Assembly: GCA_003212695.1 (NCBI GenBank)
Contig: QCPC01000010.1
Span: 1-57,716 of the forward strand
DNA length: 57,716 nt
Reading direction: 5' to 3'
From: Prochlorococcus sp. AG-436-C13
GTDB lineage: Bacteria > Cyanobacteriota > Cyanobacteriia > PCC-6307 > Cyanobiaceae
Part shown: positions 7,675 through 15,622 of the stretch, one piece after another
Layout of the letters: each line of letters starts with the position of its first letter
How positions within the stretch are numbered: position 1 is the first letter of the stretch
Made by a program: the position numbers and the translations under genes
The notes under the pieces: model-generated
The model's database searches: none
What the model was told of the DNA's origin: nothing
The model's input: the letters and a program-made list of their open reading frames with translations, nothing else

Positions 7675-8601
7675 TTAAGCAGCTAAGTTCCTAAATCTTG
7701 TGTACTGTGGTTCAAATAGCAACCTGACTGTGCCGACAGGACCATTGCGGTGCTTGCAAGTGATGAGTTCTGTAATGCCTCGATCACAAGTTTCAGGGTT
7801 GTAGTACTCATCTCGATACATCATTACGACTAAATCCGCATTGTTTTCTATAGAGCCACATTCACGTAGATCACTCAACATAGGTCTTTTGTTTGAACGA
7901 GACTCTATTCGTCTGTTTAATTGAGAAAGTGCAATAACGGGTACATCTAGTTCCCCTGCCATTGCTTTTAGTTGTCTTGTAATTCTTGAGAGTTCATCGT
8001 CTCTAAACTCAGGAACTGGTCCATCCATTAACTGCACATAATCAACAATAACAAGACCGAGCTCTTTCTTGTGTTGCTTCTTGATTTTCTTGCATTTCTC
8101 CGTCATCTCTTCAACAGTAATGTGTGGATCATCACTGAAAAAAATCGGCAGTTGACCAAGTGTATTAATGCCTTGGCCTAGAACTGGCCATTCATCTTGA
8201 GTTAAATGACCAGTTCTTAGCCTGCCAGATTCAATACCAACTTCCATCGATAGTAGTCGATATGCGATCTGCTCTTTACTCATTTCCAAGCTAAAGATGC
8301 ACACAGGAAGCTCATGTATTTGAGCAATATTCTTGGCAAGATTCATTCCCATCGATGTTTTTCCCATCGCTGGTCTCCCACCAAGAATCATTAACCCCCC
8401 TCGTTGTAGTCCTTGAGTTAAGGCATCAAAGTCATAGAAATTGACTGGCACTCCAGCATGTGTTCCTAAAGAACGGCTTTCTATTTCATCAAAGGTTGTG
8501 GTCAGTACTTCTGCAACAGGGGACAAATCTTTGGATTGTTTGAGCTTGCCTTGATTGTTTTGCTTGGACTGATCTTTCTTCTTTTTGCTCTTTTTACCCA
8601 T
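7675..8601 (-). CDS. Stand-alone DnaB-type helicase ATPase domain
   Basis: A 308-residue protein matching only the C-terminal RecA-like half of replicative helicase DnaB. Walker A is 'GGRPAMGKTS' (74-83), followed by 'CIFSLEMSKEQIAYRLLS', Walker B 'LGLVIVDYVQLM' (181-192), 'DVPVIALSQLNRRIESR', 'RPMLSDLRECGSIENNADLV' and the arginine-finger region 'TCKHRNGPVGTVRLLFEP'. Full DnaB has an additional N-terminal domain and is about 450 residues; here it is replaced by a Lys-rich 25-residue tail. It may be a mobile-element or accessory helicase. It is followed at 3 bases by the TPR frame. Confidence 0.88.
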   Translation of the reverse strand: MGKKSKKKKDQSKQNNQGKLKQSKDLSPVAEVLTTTFDEIESRSLGTHAGVPVNFYDFDALTQGLQRGGLMILGGRPAMGKTSMGMNLAKNIAQIHELPVCIFSLEMSKEQIAYRLLSMEVGIESGRLRTGHLTQDEWPVLGQGINTLGQLPIFFSDDPHITVEEMTEKCKKIKKQHKKELGLVIVDYVQLMDGPVPEFRDDELSRITRQLKAMAGELDVPVIALSQLNRRIESRSNKRPMLSDLRECGSIENNADLVVMMYRDEYYNPETCDRGITELITCKHRNGPVGTVRLLFEPQYTRFRNLAA

Positions 8602-8683
8602 TAAATATTTTTGGCTGGACCATCATCTAAACCATAAAATTTTCACCTTGCCAGAGGAAAAATACTTAAGCCTAGATTCCACG

Positions 8684-8869
8684 TTAACTCTTAGGACTTT
8701 CTTTATCTTCTTGGAAGATTTCCTCGAGAAGCCTTTCCAGCACTGCACCTCTACGCTCTAGTCCCCATTCTTCTTTGAGCTCATCAAAGCGTCTGACAAT
8801 ACGCTCGGGAAGCCTGATTGTGACTTCTGAATAGGCTTCATTTTGGCTGTTTTGAGGCTCTTGAGACAT
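8684..8869 (-). CDS. Ribbon-helix-helix DNA-binding protein
   Basis: A 61-residue protein with 'EVTIRLPERIVRRFDELKEE', the signature strand-helix-helix of CopG/Arc-type repressors. The following 'GLERRGAVLERLLEEIFQED' completes helix 2. It lies upstream of the DnaB-like gene on the same strand (82-base gap), so it could regulate that unit. Such small RHH proteins are common in mobile elements and antitoxins. No toxin gene is adjacent. Confidence 0.75.
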   Translation of the reverse strand: MSQEPQNSQNEAYSEVTIRLPERIVRRFDELKEEWGLERRGAVLERLLEEIFQEDKESPKS

Positions 8870-9040
8870 GTTTTGTACTCATCCGAATAGGACTTTAGTT
8901 GATTAATTAATTCTGAAAACTTCTTTACCTGCTTTTTCATCTGCAATTTGTTTAATACCTAAATTTAAAGATGAGTGTACTTCTTATTTTTTTCATTTAG
9001 AATAAGGTGTGTTCAAAAATGAGCTTCATTAAGGCTTTAT

Positions 9041-9586
9041 ATGGACAGATTATTTTTTAAAGACCAATCAGGCTTTTCTTTGGTAGAGATTGTATGTGTA
9101 GTTATAATTTTAGGAATTTTATCAAGCATTGGTGCCGTTAGCTTTAGAAGATTTGCTTCCAGTGCCATTGCATCAGGCTGCAAACAACAAGTTTCTTCTT
9201 ATCAAAAGGCAGCGATACTTTTTTATACACAGAATAACTATATCCCTTCAATTCAGGAGTTGGAAAAATATGGCTTAGTTACTTTACTAGCTTGTAAATA
9301 CGATAACCCGAAAGATTGTAGACATAGTGCTCCTATAAATGCAACTTCAAGATTAATTGGAGGTGCTGGTAACGTTAATACCTATTGGCCCTCTCCAAAC
9401 GGTCACTGCAAAATACAATATAGAAGCTATGGTCAATTCCTTCAGCAGTGGGCAACCCCTCACCATAATAGTGGCTTCCAAAACTGGGCTGTAAGTGCAT
9501 GCTTTAATTCATGGACAGGAGCGAAAAAAGTTTCTTCATTCAAATACAGTGTGAGCTCCTATACGTTGCATAATCAGTTCTGTTGA
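9041..9586 (+). CDS. Type IV pilin-like protein
   Basis: A 181-residue protein with a class III (prepilin) signal: a short basic leader MDRLFFKDQSG cut before 'FSLVEIVCVVIILGILSSIG', with the conserved Glu5. The globular part has a C-terminal 'SACFNSWTGAKKV' that matches 'SGCFNSNTGATTV' in the pilin at 10812..11396, so the two are related. Products would be assembled by the type IV pilus or pseudopilus machinery. No pilus assembly genes are in this window. Confidence 0.8.
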   Translation: MDRLFFKDQSGFSLVEIVCVVIILGILSSIGAVSFRRFASSAIASGCKQQVSSYQKAAILFYTQNNYIPSIQELEKYGLVTLLACKYDNPKDCRHSAPINATSRLIGGAGNVNTYWPSPNGHCKIQYRSYGQFLQQWATPHHNSGFQNWAVSACFNSWTGAKKVSSFKYSVSSYTLHNQFC

Positions 9587-10022
9587 AATTACCTTGATTT
9601 TTGTCGACGTATCTTTGAATAATGGTTTTAAAAAGTAAAGAGAAATTAAGTGAGAGAAAGTTTGGATAAAAGTCAAGTTGCATATAATTGAAATTATCCT
9701 CATTTTTTACAAACACTTTGCCGTCATTTAATTTATATTTTCTGGCTTCTACTTTTCTTGTTGGCATCTATCTCTAAGGAACTAAAGGGGATTTCATCTA
9801 TTAATCATAAGAGCCTTTGTACCTAATGGGTTTAATGATGGAATCTTTAATTGATCTGAACCAGCTATTACTGATCGAGTTTTTATAAGTGCTCCATCTA
9901 CATACAATTCTCTTTGTGAACGTATCTTGAGTTGTTCTGTTTTAGGTATCGTAGCCTCTCTTAATCTCTCTCCTTTTCTCCATCTCTAATTTTCTGAAGA
10001 AGATTAAGCTAAATCGATTTCT
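9587..10022. other. Gap with repeat M1 and gene remnants
   Basis: 9634..9672 carries 'AAAGTAAAGAGAAATTAAG' and 'GAGAGAAAGTTTGGATAAAA', repeated at 10703..10765. On the minus strand 9794..9985 is an open, coding-like but startless frame ('TEQLKIRSQRELYVDGALIK', 'SLNPLGTKALMIN'), probably a gene remnant I do not recognise. A further minus frame, 9540..9767 (MPTRKVEARKYKLNDGKV...), runs into the repeat and may be a truncated gene. Confidence 0.35.
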
Positions 10023-10574
10023 TTACTTAAGACTTTTCGTAATTACGGCACTTAGGAAAGCCTCGTTTAAATCTTCTAAAGAGTCATTGGACCATTCAAC
10101 TAGAGCAGTTCTCATTGCACAAGATCCATGCCTATAGGCATTTGTCATTTCTATACCTTTTAAATCATGATTGCCTAATAGGATTTGGAAGACTAGTTCG
10201 GGAGAGCTATGAGGGAGTTTTGCTAGCTTTACAGCAAGTTCTTTCAAGCCATCTTCTTTAGAAAGTCCCTTCTTTTTTAGGAAAGCATCAAAAAGTTTTC
10301 TAGCAACTTCACCATAATTTTTTGCTCCATCGTCTGTAAAAATTGACCCTATGGTTTTTTCTGGATCAGGTAAATTCTTATCCAGATTAAGATGTTGCTC
10401 TATTTTTGCGAGCCTTTGCTCAAGTGCATCATTATCCGATATTGATTCGACAGTTGCTAGCTTTTCAGTGACAAATTCTGTCAAGGTCATTCCATTCTTA
10501 ATTGCTTCGGACTTAATTTTTAAAAGCAACTCTGGGTCAATATTTATATTTAGCTGAGTTCTTTCTTTTGGCAT
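10023..10574 (-). CDS. Arc/CopG-like N-terminus fused to a helical domain
   Basis: A 183-residue protein. Residues 1-40 ('RTQLNINIDPELLLKIKSEA', 'IKNGMTLTEFVTEKLATV') form a ribbon-helix-helix-like DNA-binding segment. Residues 48-65 are a short coiled coil. Residues 85-183 are a helical domain of unknown type ('YGEVARKLFDAFLKKKGLSK', 'LPHSSPELVFQILLGNH'). It is probably a DNA-binding regulator. It stands alone, with its start 34 bases from a promoter-like AT-rich stretch. Confidence 0.65.
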   Translation of the reverse strand: MPKERTQLNINIDPELLLKIKSEAIKNGMTLTEFVTEKLATVESISDNDALEQRLAKIEQHLNLDKNLPDPEKTIGSIFTDDGAKNYGEVARKLFDAFLKKKGLSKEDGLKELAVKLAKLPHSSPELVFQILLGNHDLKGIEMTNAYRHGSCAMRTALVEWSNDSLEDLNEAFLSAVITKSLK

Positions 10575-10702
10575 TTCCCTCTTGTTTATAAAGTAAACAA
10601 AGATACTTTAACCCATATCTAGCTTCTTGAATGACCTATGCAATCTAGTGGAACTAGTCGTTATATAGTATTAATCTGGGTGAAAAGTTCGACTAAAGAA
10701 TG

Positions 10703-10765
10703 CCGGCTAAAAGTAAAGAGAAATAAGTGAGAGAAAGTTTGGGTAAAGTTTGGGTAAACCTTCGA
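10703..10765. repeat. Interspersed repeat, copy M2
   Basis: It contains 'AAAGTAAAGAGAAATAAGTG' then the perfect tandem 'AGTTTGGGTAAAGTTTGGGT', that is, two 11-mers. It is partly shared with 9634..9672. It lies between the regulator-like gene and the pilin gene. Confidence 0.7.
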
Positions 10766-10811
10766 ACTAGGTTGGTTGATTTAAACCTTATTTAAGATAA
10801 TAAAAATTGAA

Positions 10812-11396
10812 TTAGCATTTAACTTCTGGTATATCATTATTTATTCCTATGCCAACACTCCTTTTACCTCCTTTGTAGTAAGAGGAATTGCTTGGGAAAA
10901 TACCAACAGTTGTTGCTCCAGTATTTGAGTTAAAACAACCAGAAGCACCAGAAGCATTAGAAAAATAAGGTATTGCTCGAATATATAGTCGTTCATTAGA
11001 TTGGCTCAATCTAATATTAAAGAAGCCACTTGGGCTATTCCATTGAGGAGTGCTTGGATTATCCCTTCCTAACTCTAATGGTTTCCATGTTTGACAAATC
11101 TTTTTGCCTTTAAGATGAGCTGCCCACTGACAAGCGGGCACTGGTATACATCTAGATAACTCACCAGCATTTTTTGGTAAATTACCAGTTTCTAAATAAC
11201 ACGATTGTGCTGCTTTTATATAACTAGATACTGATGTTGACCCTTCAACACCCGTTGCTTTGTTGACAAAGTTCAAATAATTAGGAATACCTATAGCTGC
11301 GAGAATCCCAATGATAACCACAACAACTATTAGTTCTACTAGGGTAAAGCCTTCTTCTTTTTGAATTGAGCTAATGGTATGTAATAGATTCCTCAT
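10812..11396 (-). CDS. Type IV pilin-like protein
   Basis: A 194-residue protein with a prepilin leader cut at 'EEG/FTLVELIVVVVIIGIL' with Glu5, followed by 'AAIGIPNYLNFVNKAT', the classic PilA N-terminal helix. The C-terminal half has several cysteines and 'SGCFNSNTGATTV', shared with the pilin at 9041. It ends with a Cys, which is common for a disulfide-closed D-loop. It faces the other way from the 9041 gene, so the two were probably not one operon. Confidence 0.88.
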   Translation of the reverse strand: MRNLLHTISSIQKEEGFTLVELIVVVVIIGILAAIGIPNYLNFVNKATGVEGSTSVSSYIKAAQSCYLETGNLPKNAGELSRCIPVPACQWAAHLKGKKICQTWKPLELGRDNPSTPQWNSPSGFFNIRLSQSNERLYIRAIPYFSNASGASGCFNSNTGATTVGIFPSNSSYYKGGKRSVGIGINNDIPEVKC

Positions 11397-11538
11397 TGAT
11401 TGAAGTAATAGTAGTTTGAGATGTTTGGATCGTTTAACGTTCTCACCCTCATTTCTTTATTCTATTCTTTCTTAATTCTAGTATTTGTTTTTTAGGTAAT
11501 TAAGGATTAATACATACAAATATTTATTATTGACTATC

Positions 11539-11943
11539 TTACATTGCAATATTAACTCCTTCCTTGGTGACTATCTCAACTACTTTCTGCATATCGTCAA
11601 GAGAACTTGAATTTGCTTCTAAACTTGTAAATACTGATTCGACTCCTCCTGGCTGTGCAACCATTATATACCGAGTAATTTTCTTTTTAGATATTGGAGC
11701 ATGAATTGTTCCAGCAGGGACATCAATTGAATGCCCAGCGGAAATAATTGTACTAACTCCATTTAAATTAAGATCTAATTCACCTTCAAGCACAACGTAA
11801 GTCTCATCCCAATTATGAGAATGAGGTGGTTGACCTACTCCTTCTGGGGTCTCAAATTCCAAGACACTATATTTACCATTCGTATCACTAGAAGTTAGCT
11901 TGAGATTTACTTTGTCTCCTAATACTTCAATTGTTTTTGGCAT
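11539..11943 (-). CDS. Cupin domain protein
   Basis: A 134-residue single-domain cupin. Cupin motif 1 is seen as 'PPHSHNWDETYVVLEGELDL' (His, His, Glu metal ligands) and motif 2 as 'SAGHSIDVPAGTIHAP'. A mononuclear metal site is likely. Its substrate cannot be inferred. It is monocistronic. Confidence 0.85.
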   Translation of the reverse strand: MPKTIEVLGDKVNLKLTSSDTNGKYSVLEFETPEGVGQPPHSHNWDETYVVLEGELDLNLNGVSTIISAGHSIDVPAGTIHAPISKKKITRYIMVAQPGGVESVFTSLEANSSSLDDMQKVVEIVTKEGVNIAM

Positions 11944-12159
11944 AAGTCTGCAGGGGGAGTTTGGTTCATTTTATACGTGTTGATGTTAAAAATCTTCATT
12001 CCTTCGATTCTGCAAATGGAATAGCAGAAACTTAAGCACGGGTAATCGAGCAATACATATGTTTCTTTTCTTCACCCTTAGGTTTGTTATTCATTAGATT
12101 TAAAGAAATACTTTTGTCGATTGTGGGTAGATCTACTTCGCTTTCGATTTTCTATTTCT

Positions 12160-12321
12160 ATGAGAAACCTTTTAGCCAGTGAAAGATCTAAATGGATCTT
12201 TGCAATTGGAGTGGTTGCAATCGGGGCAGGCTTTACAGCAAAAAATGTGATCTCATACCCGACTGAGTGTTTACCTCAAAAGGGCTTGGAACTAACTCAG
12301 TTAATAAGACCGCTGGTTTGA
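12160..12321 (+). CDS. Small membrane-anchored protein
   Basis: 53 residues from ATG 12160, MRNLLASERSKW and then one hydrophobic helix 'IFAIGVVAIGAGFTA'. The frame continues upstream to a TTG at 12121, but the ATG start is more natural. It ends one base before the DUF2905 gene, so translation is likely coupled. The function is unknown. Confidence 0.6.
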   Translation: MRNLLASERSKWIFAIGVVAIGAGFTAKNVISYPTECLPQKGLELTQLIRPLV

Positions 12322-12322
12322 A

Positions 12323-12526
12323 ATGCAAAAATTACTAATTACACTCGGACTTGGAATTGCCGTAATAGGTGCTCTATATCCTTACTTGAAGAAAATAGGG
12401 TTAGGACAATTGCCTGGGGACATAATTTTGAAAGGTGAGAATTCAACCTTTTATTTTCCAGTTGTTAGTTGTATTGCTATCAGTTTGATTGTTTCGATAC
12501 TGCTTAATTTATTCCGGTCCTCTTAA
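12323..12526 (+). CDS. DUF2905 family membrane protein
   Basis: A 67-residue two-helix membrane protein that fits the DUF2905 pattern: 'MQKLLITLGLGIAVIGALYP' then 'GLGQLPGDIILKGENSTFYF', with the signature LPGDI and FYFP, and a second helix. The family is widespread and uncharacterised. It is one base downstream of the preceding small gene. Confidence 0.88.
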   Translation: MQKLLITLGLGIAVIGALYPYLKKIGLGQLPGDIILKGENSTFYFPVVSCIAISLIVSILLNLFRSS

Positions 12527-12706
12527 TGCTCTGATTAGGACATCAGCTGTATCCACCTTGGCATATAGCACTTGATCCGTTCTGCTAATAGGAGTCGTAC
12601 TTTCTAATTGCTCATTTGTAATTTCTTTTTCAGTTATCTTATTAGGTTTGGCAAAAGAAAATAGTTTATACGAGTTGAATAGGAGCGTTGTTTCTCTATG
12701 GAGCAT
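12509..12706 (-). CDS. Small hypothetical protein (65 aa)
   Basis: A frame from ATG 12706, MLHRETTLLFNSYKLF..., ending 'KVDTADVLIRALRGPE'. Composition looks coding (balanced charges, a plausible amphipathic C-terminus), but there is no recognised family. It overlaps the 3' end of the DUF2905 gene by 18 bases. Confidence 0.4.
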   Translation of the reverse strand: MLHRETTLLFNSYKLFSFAKPNKITEKEITNEQLESTTPISRTDQVLYAKVDTADVLIRALRGPE

Positions 12707-12780
12707 TATTTCCACGTGCTTCCATAGTTTTTTATGTTCTGGTGAATTTGATAGAATATATTTTAATCTTGATTTTTAAT

Positions 12781-13476
12781 ATGGATATTGCCTACAAATC
12801 CCCAACTTTAAAAAACTCATGGAAGGCATTTAAAGCCCATATCTCAACATATATAGCCTTATATTTATTGGTGCTTTCTATAGGAATTGCTTCTTTTTTA
12901 ATTAATTTTTTATTTATAGTTATTTTCAGTGCGTTAGGCGATGGAAGTGAAGCTGCTTCTGCTCTAGGTCAAATATTAGGAACGATTGTTACTTTCCCTC
13001 TTTCCATACTCAATAATTTATTTGGAGTTCTTCTTATAGCAGTTCCCACTATTTATTACTCAAATGAAGAGATTGTCTCATTTAAAGTAATTATCAAAAA
13101 AGTAAAGTCAAATTTTTGGAGATATATCTTGGCAGGAATATTTTGGGCTTTAGCGATTGCTATTGGATCCATATTTTGTATTATTCCTGGAATTATGCTT
13201 ACACTAATTACACCTATTTATGTTCACAAGATCTTTGTGACTGATCTTGGTATTATTGACTCTTTTCAGAGTTCATGGAGTTCTTTGTTTAATTCAGGAA
13301 AGGCGATTCCATTTTTTGCGATGACTATTTTTATTGGATTTTTAACAATAATCTGCAGCATATTAACTTGCTTGTTAGGAGGATTAGTTTTTATTCCATT
13401 AAGTTGGTTCTATATTATCAACTATTCTTATCATATAGGGATATTGAAGCACTCCAATAATTTATTACATGAATGA
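12781..13476 (+). CDS. Polytopic membrane protein
   Basis: 231 residues from ATG 12781 (MDIAYKSPTLKNSWKAFKAH), preferred over an upstream TTG because the extension overlaps the opposing small gene. There are about six hydrophobic segments. The arrangement of an N-terminal 'W.AFK.H' amphipathic stretch, 'FWRYILAGIFWALAIAIGS' and 'IPGIMLTLITPIY' resembles DUF975/GPDP-membrane-domain proteins. It overlaps the convergent DUF2752 gene by 12 bases. Confidence 0.7.
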   Translation: MDIAYKSPTLKNSWKAFKAHISTYIALYLLVLSIGIASFLINFLFIVIFSALGDGSEAASALGQILGTIVTFPLSILNNLFGVLLIAVPTIYYSNEEIVSFKVIIKKVKSNFWRYILAGIFWALAIAIGSIFCIIPGIMLTLITPIYVHKIFVTDLGIIDSFQSSWSSLFNSGKAIPFFAMTIFIGFLTIICSILTCLLGGLVFIPLSWFYIINYSYHIGILKHSNNLLHE

Positions 13477-13941
13477 CTCTTGAAACATATTTAAGTTGAA
13501 AGCATAGGTCATTGTTACTCTAAATAACCAATATATCAAAAGAATAATTGTTGTTGATGCTATGGTTTTTAGTTTTATCACATAAGGAAATATGTTTCGA
13601 TACTTTATAGACTTTATAGACCATAATAATAGAATAATTGCAACTACTGGACCAAATAAATGTAAATTTAATGAGCTTATAAGATTTCCTTGAAGAGCCT
13701 CACTAGTTGCCCTTGTGAGGAAACAGGAAGGACCTGGGATACCTATTAGGGATTTAAATGGACATGGGACTGGGAAGCCAATTAGAAATTGATATTTTCC
13801 TTTTGCCCATAGATAAATTGTTAACAAAGCAGGAAGAGCGAAACTATAGCGACCAAGTCTTTTTATTAAATACAAATACTGTGAAGTCATTTGAATTAGA
13901 TCTTTGGGATTAGAAAATTTGATCTGGACCATTAAATACAA
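13465..13941 (-). CDS. DUF2752-like membrane protein, degenerate Cys motif
   Basis: 158 residues, of which 'CPFKSLIGIPGPSCFLTRAT' followed by 'EALQGNLISSLNLHLFGPVV' is the DUF2752 signature (usual form CP...P.CG.TRA...L.G). Here the usual Cys-Pro-x-Cys-Gly part has become GPSCF. Three hydrophobic helices follow. A start nearer Met18 (MTSQY) is equally plausible. The function of DUF2752 is unknown. Confidence 0.75.
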   Translation of the reverse strand: MYLMVQIKFSNPKDLIQMTSQYLYLIKRLGRYSFALPALLTIYLWAKGKYQFLIGFPVPCPFKSLIGIPGPSCFLTRATSEALQGNLISSLNLHLFGPVVAIILLLWSIKSIKYRNIFPYVIKLKTIASTTIILLIYWLFRVTMTYAFNLNMFQESFM

Positions 13942-14212
13942 ATCTTAAATACCCAATCTTTATTTGTATAAGTATTGTTTTTAAAAACTATATAAAGCGT
14001 TGCAATAGAAGCGTTGTTTCTCTTTCATCATTGCATTTCTATCAACCAGTCAGACAACATTTACGAGGTCATAATTAGGAGTATTGTTTAGGTAGTGAGA
14101 GGTTGGATGCAGGTTCCCTTGATGCTCAATTAGATTGATCCCTTCTCGCATAATTGGAATTGGATTGCAGGCCCCTTTATTTGATTATTGAGTAAGAGCA
14201 AGAGGTTTTCAG

Positions 14213-14320
14213 ATGATTAAATCCTGGAAGAAGGCTACAATCCATTGCCATTGCCATTGCCATTGCCATTGCCATTGCCATTGCCATTGCCATTGCCATT
14301 ATCATTGCCATTATCATTAG
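14213..14320 (+). CDS. Putative His-Cys repeat mini-protein
   Basis: ATG at 14213 is preceded by AAGAGG 8-9 bases upstream. It opens a 35-residue frame: MIKSWKKATI followed by nine His-Cys pairs and then HYHCHYH, with TAG at 14318. The repetitive part is the hexanucleotide CATTGC. If translated it would give a peptide of alternating metal ligands, but the microsatellite is open in other frames too, so this may be a chance frame. Confidence 0.3.
   Translation: MIKSWKKATIHCHCHCHCHCHCHCHCHCHYHCHYH
14242..14319. repeat. CCATTG hexanucleotide microsatellite
   Basis: Nine perfect tandem copies of CCATTG (14242-14295) are followed by four degenerate units (CCATTA, TCATTG, CCATTA, TCATTA). It is likely to vary in length between strains. 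Confidence 0.97.
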
Positions 14321-14436
14321 CAGATCTAGAGCTAGGGCAAAAGGACGCATCAGGTATTGAAATCTTTAAGGTTATTTTTTGATTTAGTGATTTTTGTCTT
14401 GGAGGTTTTATTCAACGCAACAGTACAGTTTGCGGG

Positions 14437-14595
14437 TTTAGGAAAAAGTTTGAATGGATTTTGATCAAAAGCTGAGATCCCTTTCTATTAAGGTAGACTC
14501 ACTCTTCTTTAGCCAGTAGCTAGGTTCTTTTGATGCCATGGGATTTCAGCGGAAAATGGTGATTTAGGTAAACCTTTAATCTCAGGGTTTTCTTG
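14437..14595. repeat. Interspersed repeat, copy B
   Basis: It contains 'AAAAAGTTTGAATGGATTTT', 'TTCTTTAGCCAGTAGCTAGG', 'GATGCCATGGGATTTCAGCG' and 'CTCAGGGTTTTCTTGATT'. It fills the gap between the microsatellite and the cupin gene. Confidence 0.75.
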
Positions 14596-14600
14596 ATTGG

Positions 14601-14876
14601 TTAGTTGCCAAAACGATAGTGTTTTTTGACTGCTTTATGCACTTCCCAGGTGCAAGACATCCCTTCAGGAAAAATAACTAAATCACCTACTCCAAATCTG
14701 ACAGGTTCCCCACCATCAGGAATCACTGTGATGTCCCCTTCAAGTATTAAACAGGTTTCTTTCTCGCTATATGTCCAAGGGAAAGTGCTTGGATCACAAG
14801 TCCAGATTGGCCAGTTTTTTATTCCTAGATCTTCAATTGTGCTTTGAGAACATGGAGATGTAATAGAAATGCTCAT
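14601..14876 (-). CDS. Small cupin protein (EutQ/DUF861-like)
   Basis: 91 residues. 'WTYSEKETCLILEGDITVIP', then 'VRFGVGDLVIFPEGMSCTWE' and 'VHKAVKKHYRF' match the small cupin_3 family that includes the ureidoglycolate-hydrolase/EutQ-like cupins. It is a single barrel with the typical Trp-Glu-Val-His after the second motif. The product is probably cytosolic; the ligand is unknown. The repeat copy B abuts its 3' end. Confidence 0.85.
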   Translation of the reverse strand: MSISITSPCSQSTIEDLGIKNWPIWTCDPSTFPWTYSEKETCLILEGDITVIPDGGEPVRFGVGDLVIFPEGMSCTWEVHKAVKKHYRFGN

Positions 14877-14937
14877 TGAACCAACCTTTGCTTTCGGGGT
14901 TTTCTTGCTTTTATTATCTCTTAAATCAAGAAAAGTT

Positions 14938-15102
14938 TTAGTCTGATCGTGATATTCCTAGATTCCCGTTTTCTCTATCTTTTTTTATCTCTTCTTTGAT
15001 CTGTTTGTAATAAGCAACTTCTTCAGGCTCTTCTGAACCAAGACCATAGCCCATAGTTGCTGCGATATAAATTTTGTGTTTTCTATGCGCACTTAGATTC
15101 AT
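14938..15102 (-). CDS. Small hypothetical protein (54 aa)
   Basis: ATG 15102 to TAA 14938. A His/Lys-rich start (MNLSAHRKHKIYIAATMGYG) is followed by a highly charged helical tail 'EVAYYKQIKEEIKKDRENG'. Coding composition is convincing. There is no known family, and it has no clear operon partner. Confidence 0.55.
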   Translation of the reverse strand: MNLSAHRKHKIYIAATMGYGLGSEEPEEVAYYKQIKEEIKKDRENGNLGISRSD

Positions 15103-15217
15103 TTAGTTGTTACTCAAGTACTTCAAGCTTGATAGAACAGTGATCGTAATAATTCCATAGGACCATTATAGTTCCACTGTTATCAGATAGTCTTTGCATC
15201 CAAGGAGGAAGACCTTT

Positions 15218-15424
15218 TCACTTACCCTCTGACTTTTTAGGAGACAACCTATCGATCTTTTCCTGTTGAAGTGCTCTCTTTTTGCTTTCTGCTAATGCTT
15301 TGCTAAACCTTTTTCTTACAAAGAAGTTAAGAAGAATAGTATTGATAGCGCCGATGACAATGATTGCAAGAATCGTAGTGTTAAGACCTTTAGAAGTGTT
15401 TATGTAATCAACAAATGAGTTCAT
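15218..15424 (-). CDS. Small membrane protein with basic tail
   Basis: A 68-residue protein with one hydrophobic helix (about 17-36, 'TTILAIIVIGAINTILLNFF') and a strongly basic cytoplasmic tail. Its ATG overlaps the TGA of an 8-codon frame (15421..15447) that starts inside repeat copy I, so its translation could be coupled to that short frame. A 29-residue frame downstream (15110..15199) is possible but unsupported. Confidence 0.6.
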   Translation of the reverse strand: MNSFVDYINTSKGLNTTILAIIVIGAINTILLNFFVRKRFSKALAESKKRALQQEKIDRLSPKKSEGK

Positions 15425-15447
15425 TCGTCAGCTTCCTTTTTTATCAT
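15421..15447 (-). CDS. Eight-residue upstream frame MIKKEADE
   Basis: ATG ATA AAA AAG GAA GCT GAC GAA TGA; the stop overlaps the next start as ATGA. The ATG sits at the same place in repeat copy I as the start of the 40-residue gene in copy J (188..310). It could act as a leader frame. Confidence 0.3.
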   Translation of the reverse strand: MIKKEADE

Positions 15448-15537
15448 TTTTCAGATTTGGGAAAAGTTCGGATAGAAATTTCAAATTCTCTGAGAGCTGT
15501 TACCATGACTCAACGACCGCTTTTCATTAGCCAGTAG
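15432..15537. repeat. Interspersed repeat, copy I
   Basis: 106 bp, aligned without a gap to 295..400 ('CTTCCTTTTTTATCATTT', 'GGATAGAAATTT', 'ACTCAACGACCGCTTTTCAT', 'TAGCCAGTAG'). It is followed by 'TTCTTTTGCCATGATA', a degenerate form of the GCCATGGGATCTCAGCG block. Confidence 0.8.
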
Positions 15538-15622
15538 TTAATTTTTCTTTTGCCATGATATGACTGGATGTGGAGGTTTAAGTGCTTGCTCGAATTTTAT
15601 TGGAATGAGATGTTACTAGTTA

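Noticed and set aside
14242-14319. CRISPR-like or origin-iteron reading of the CCATTG array
   Set aside because: The units are contiguous hexamers with no spacers, which is a microsatellite.
15110-15199. Minus frame of 29 codons
   Set aside because: No start-site signal or family; may be chance.
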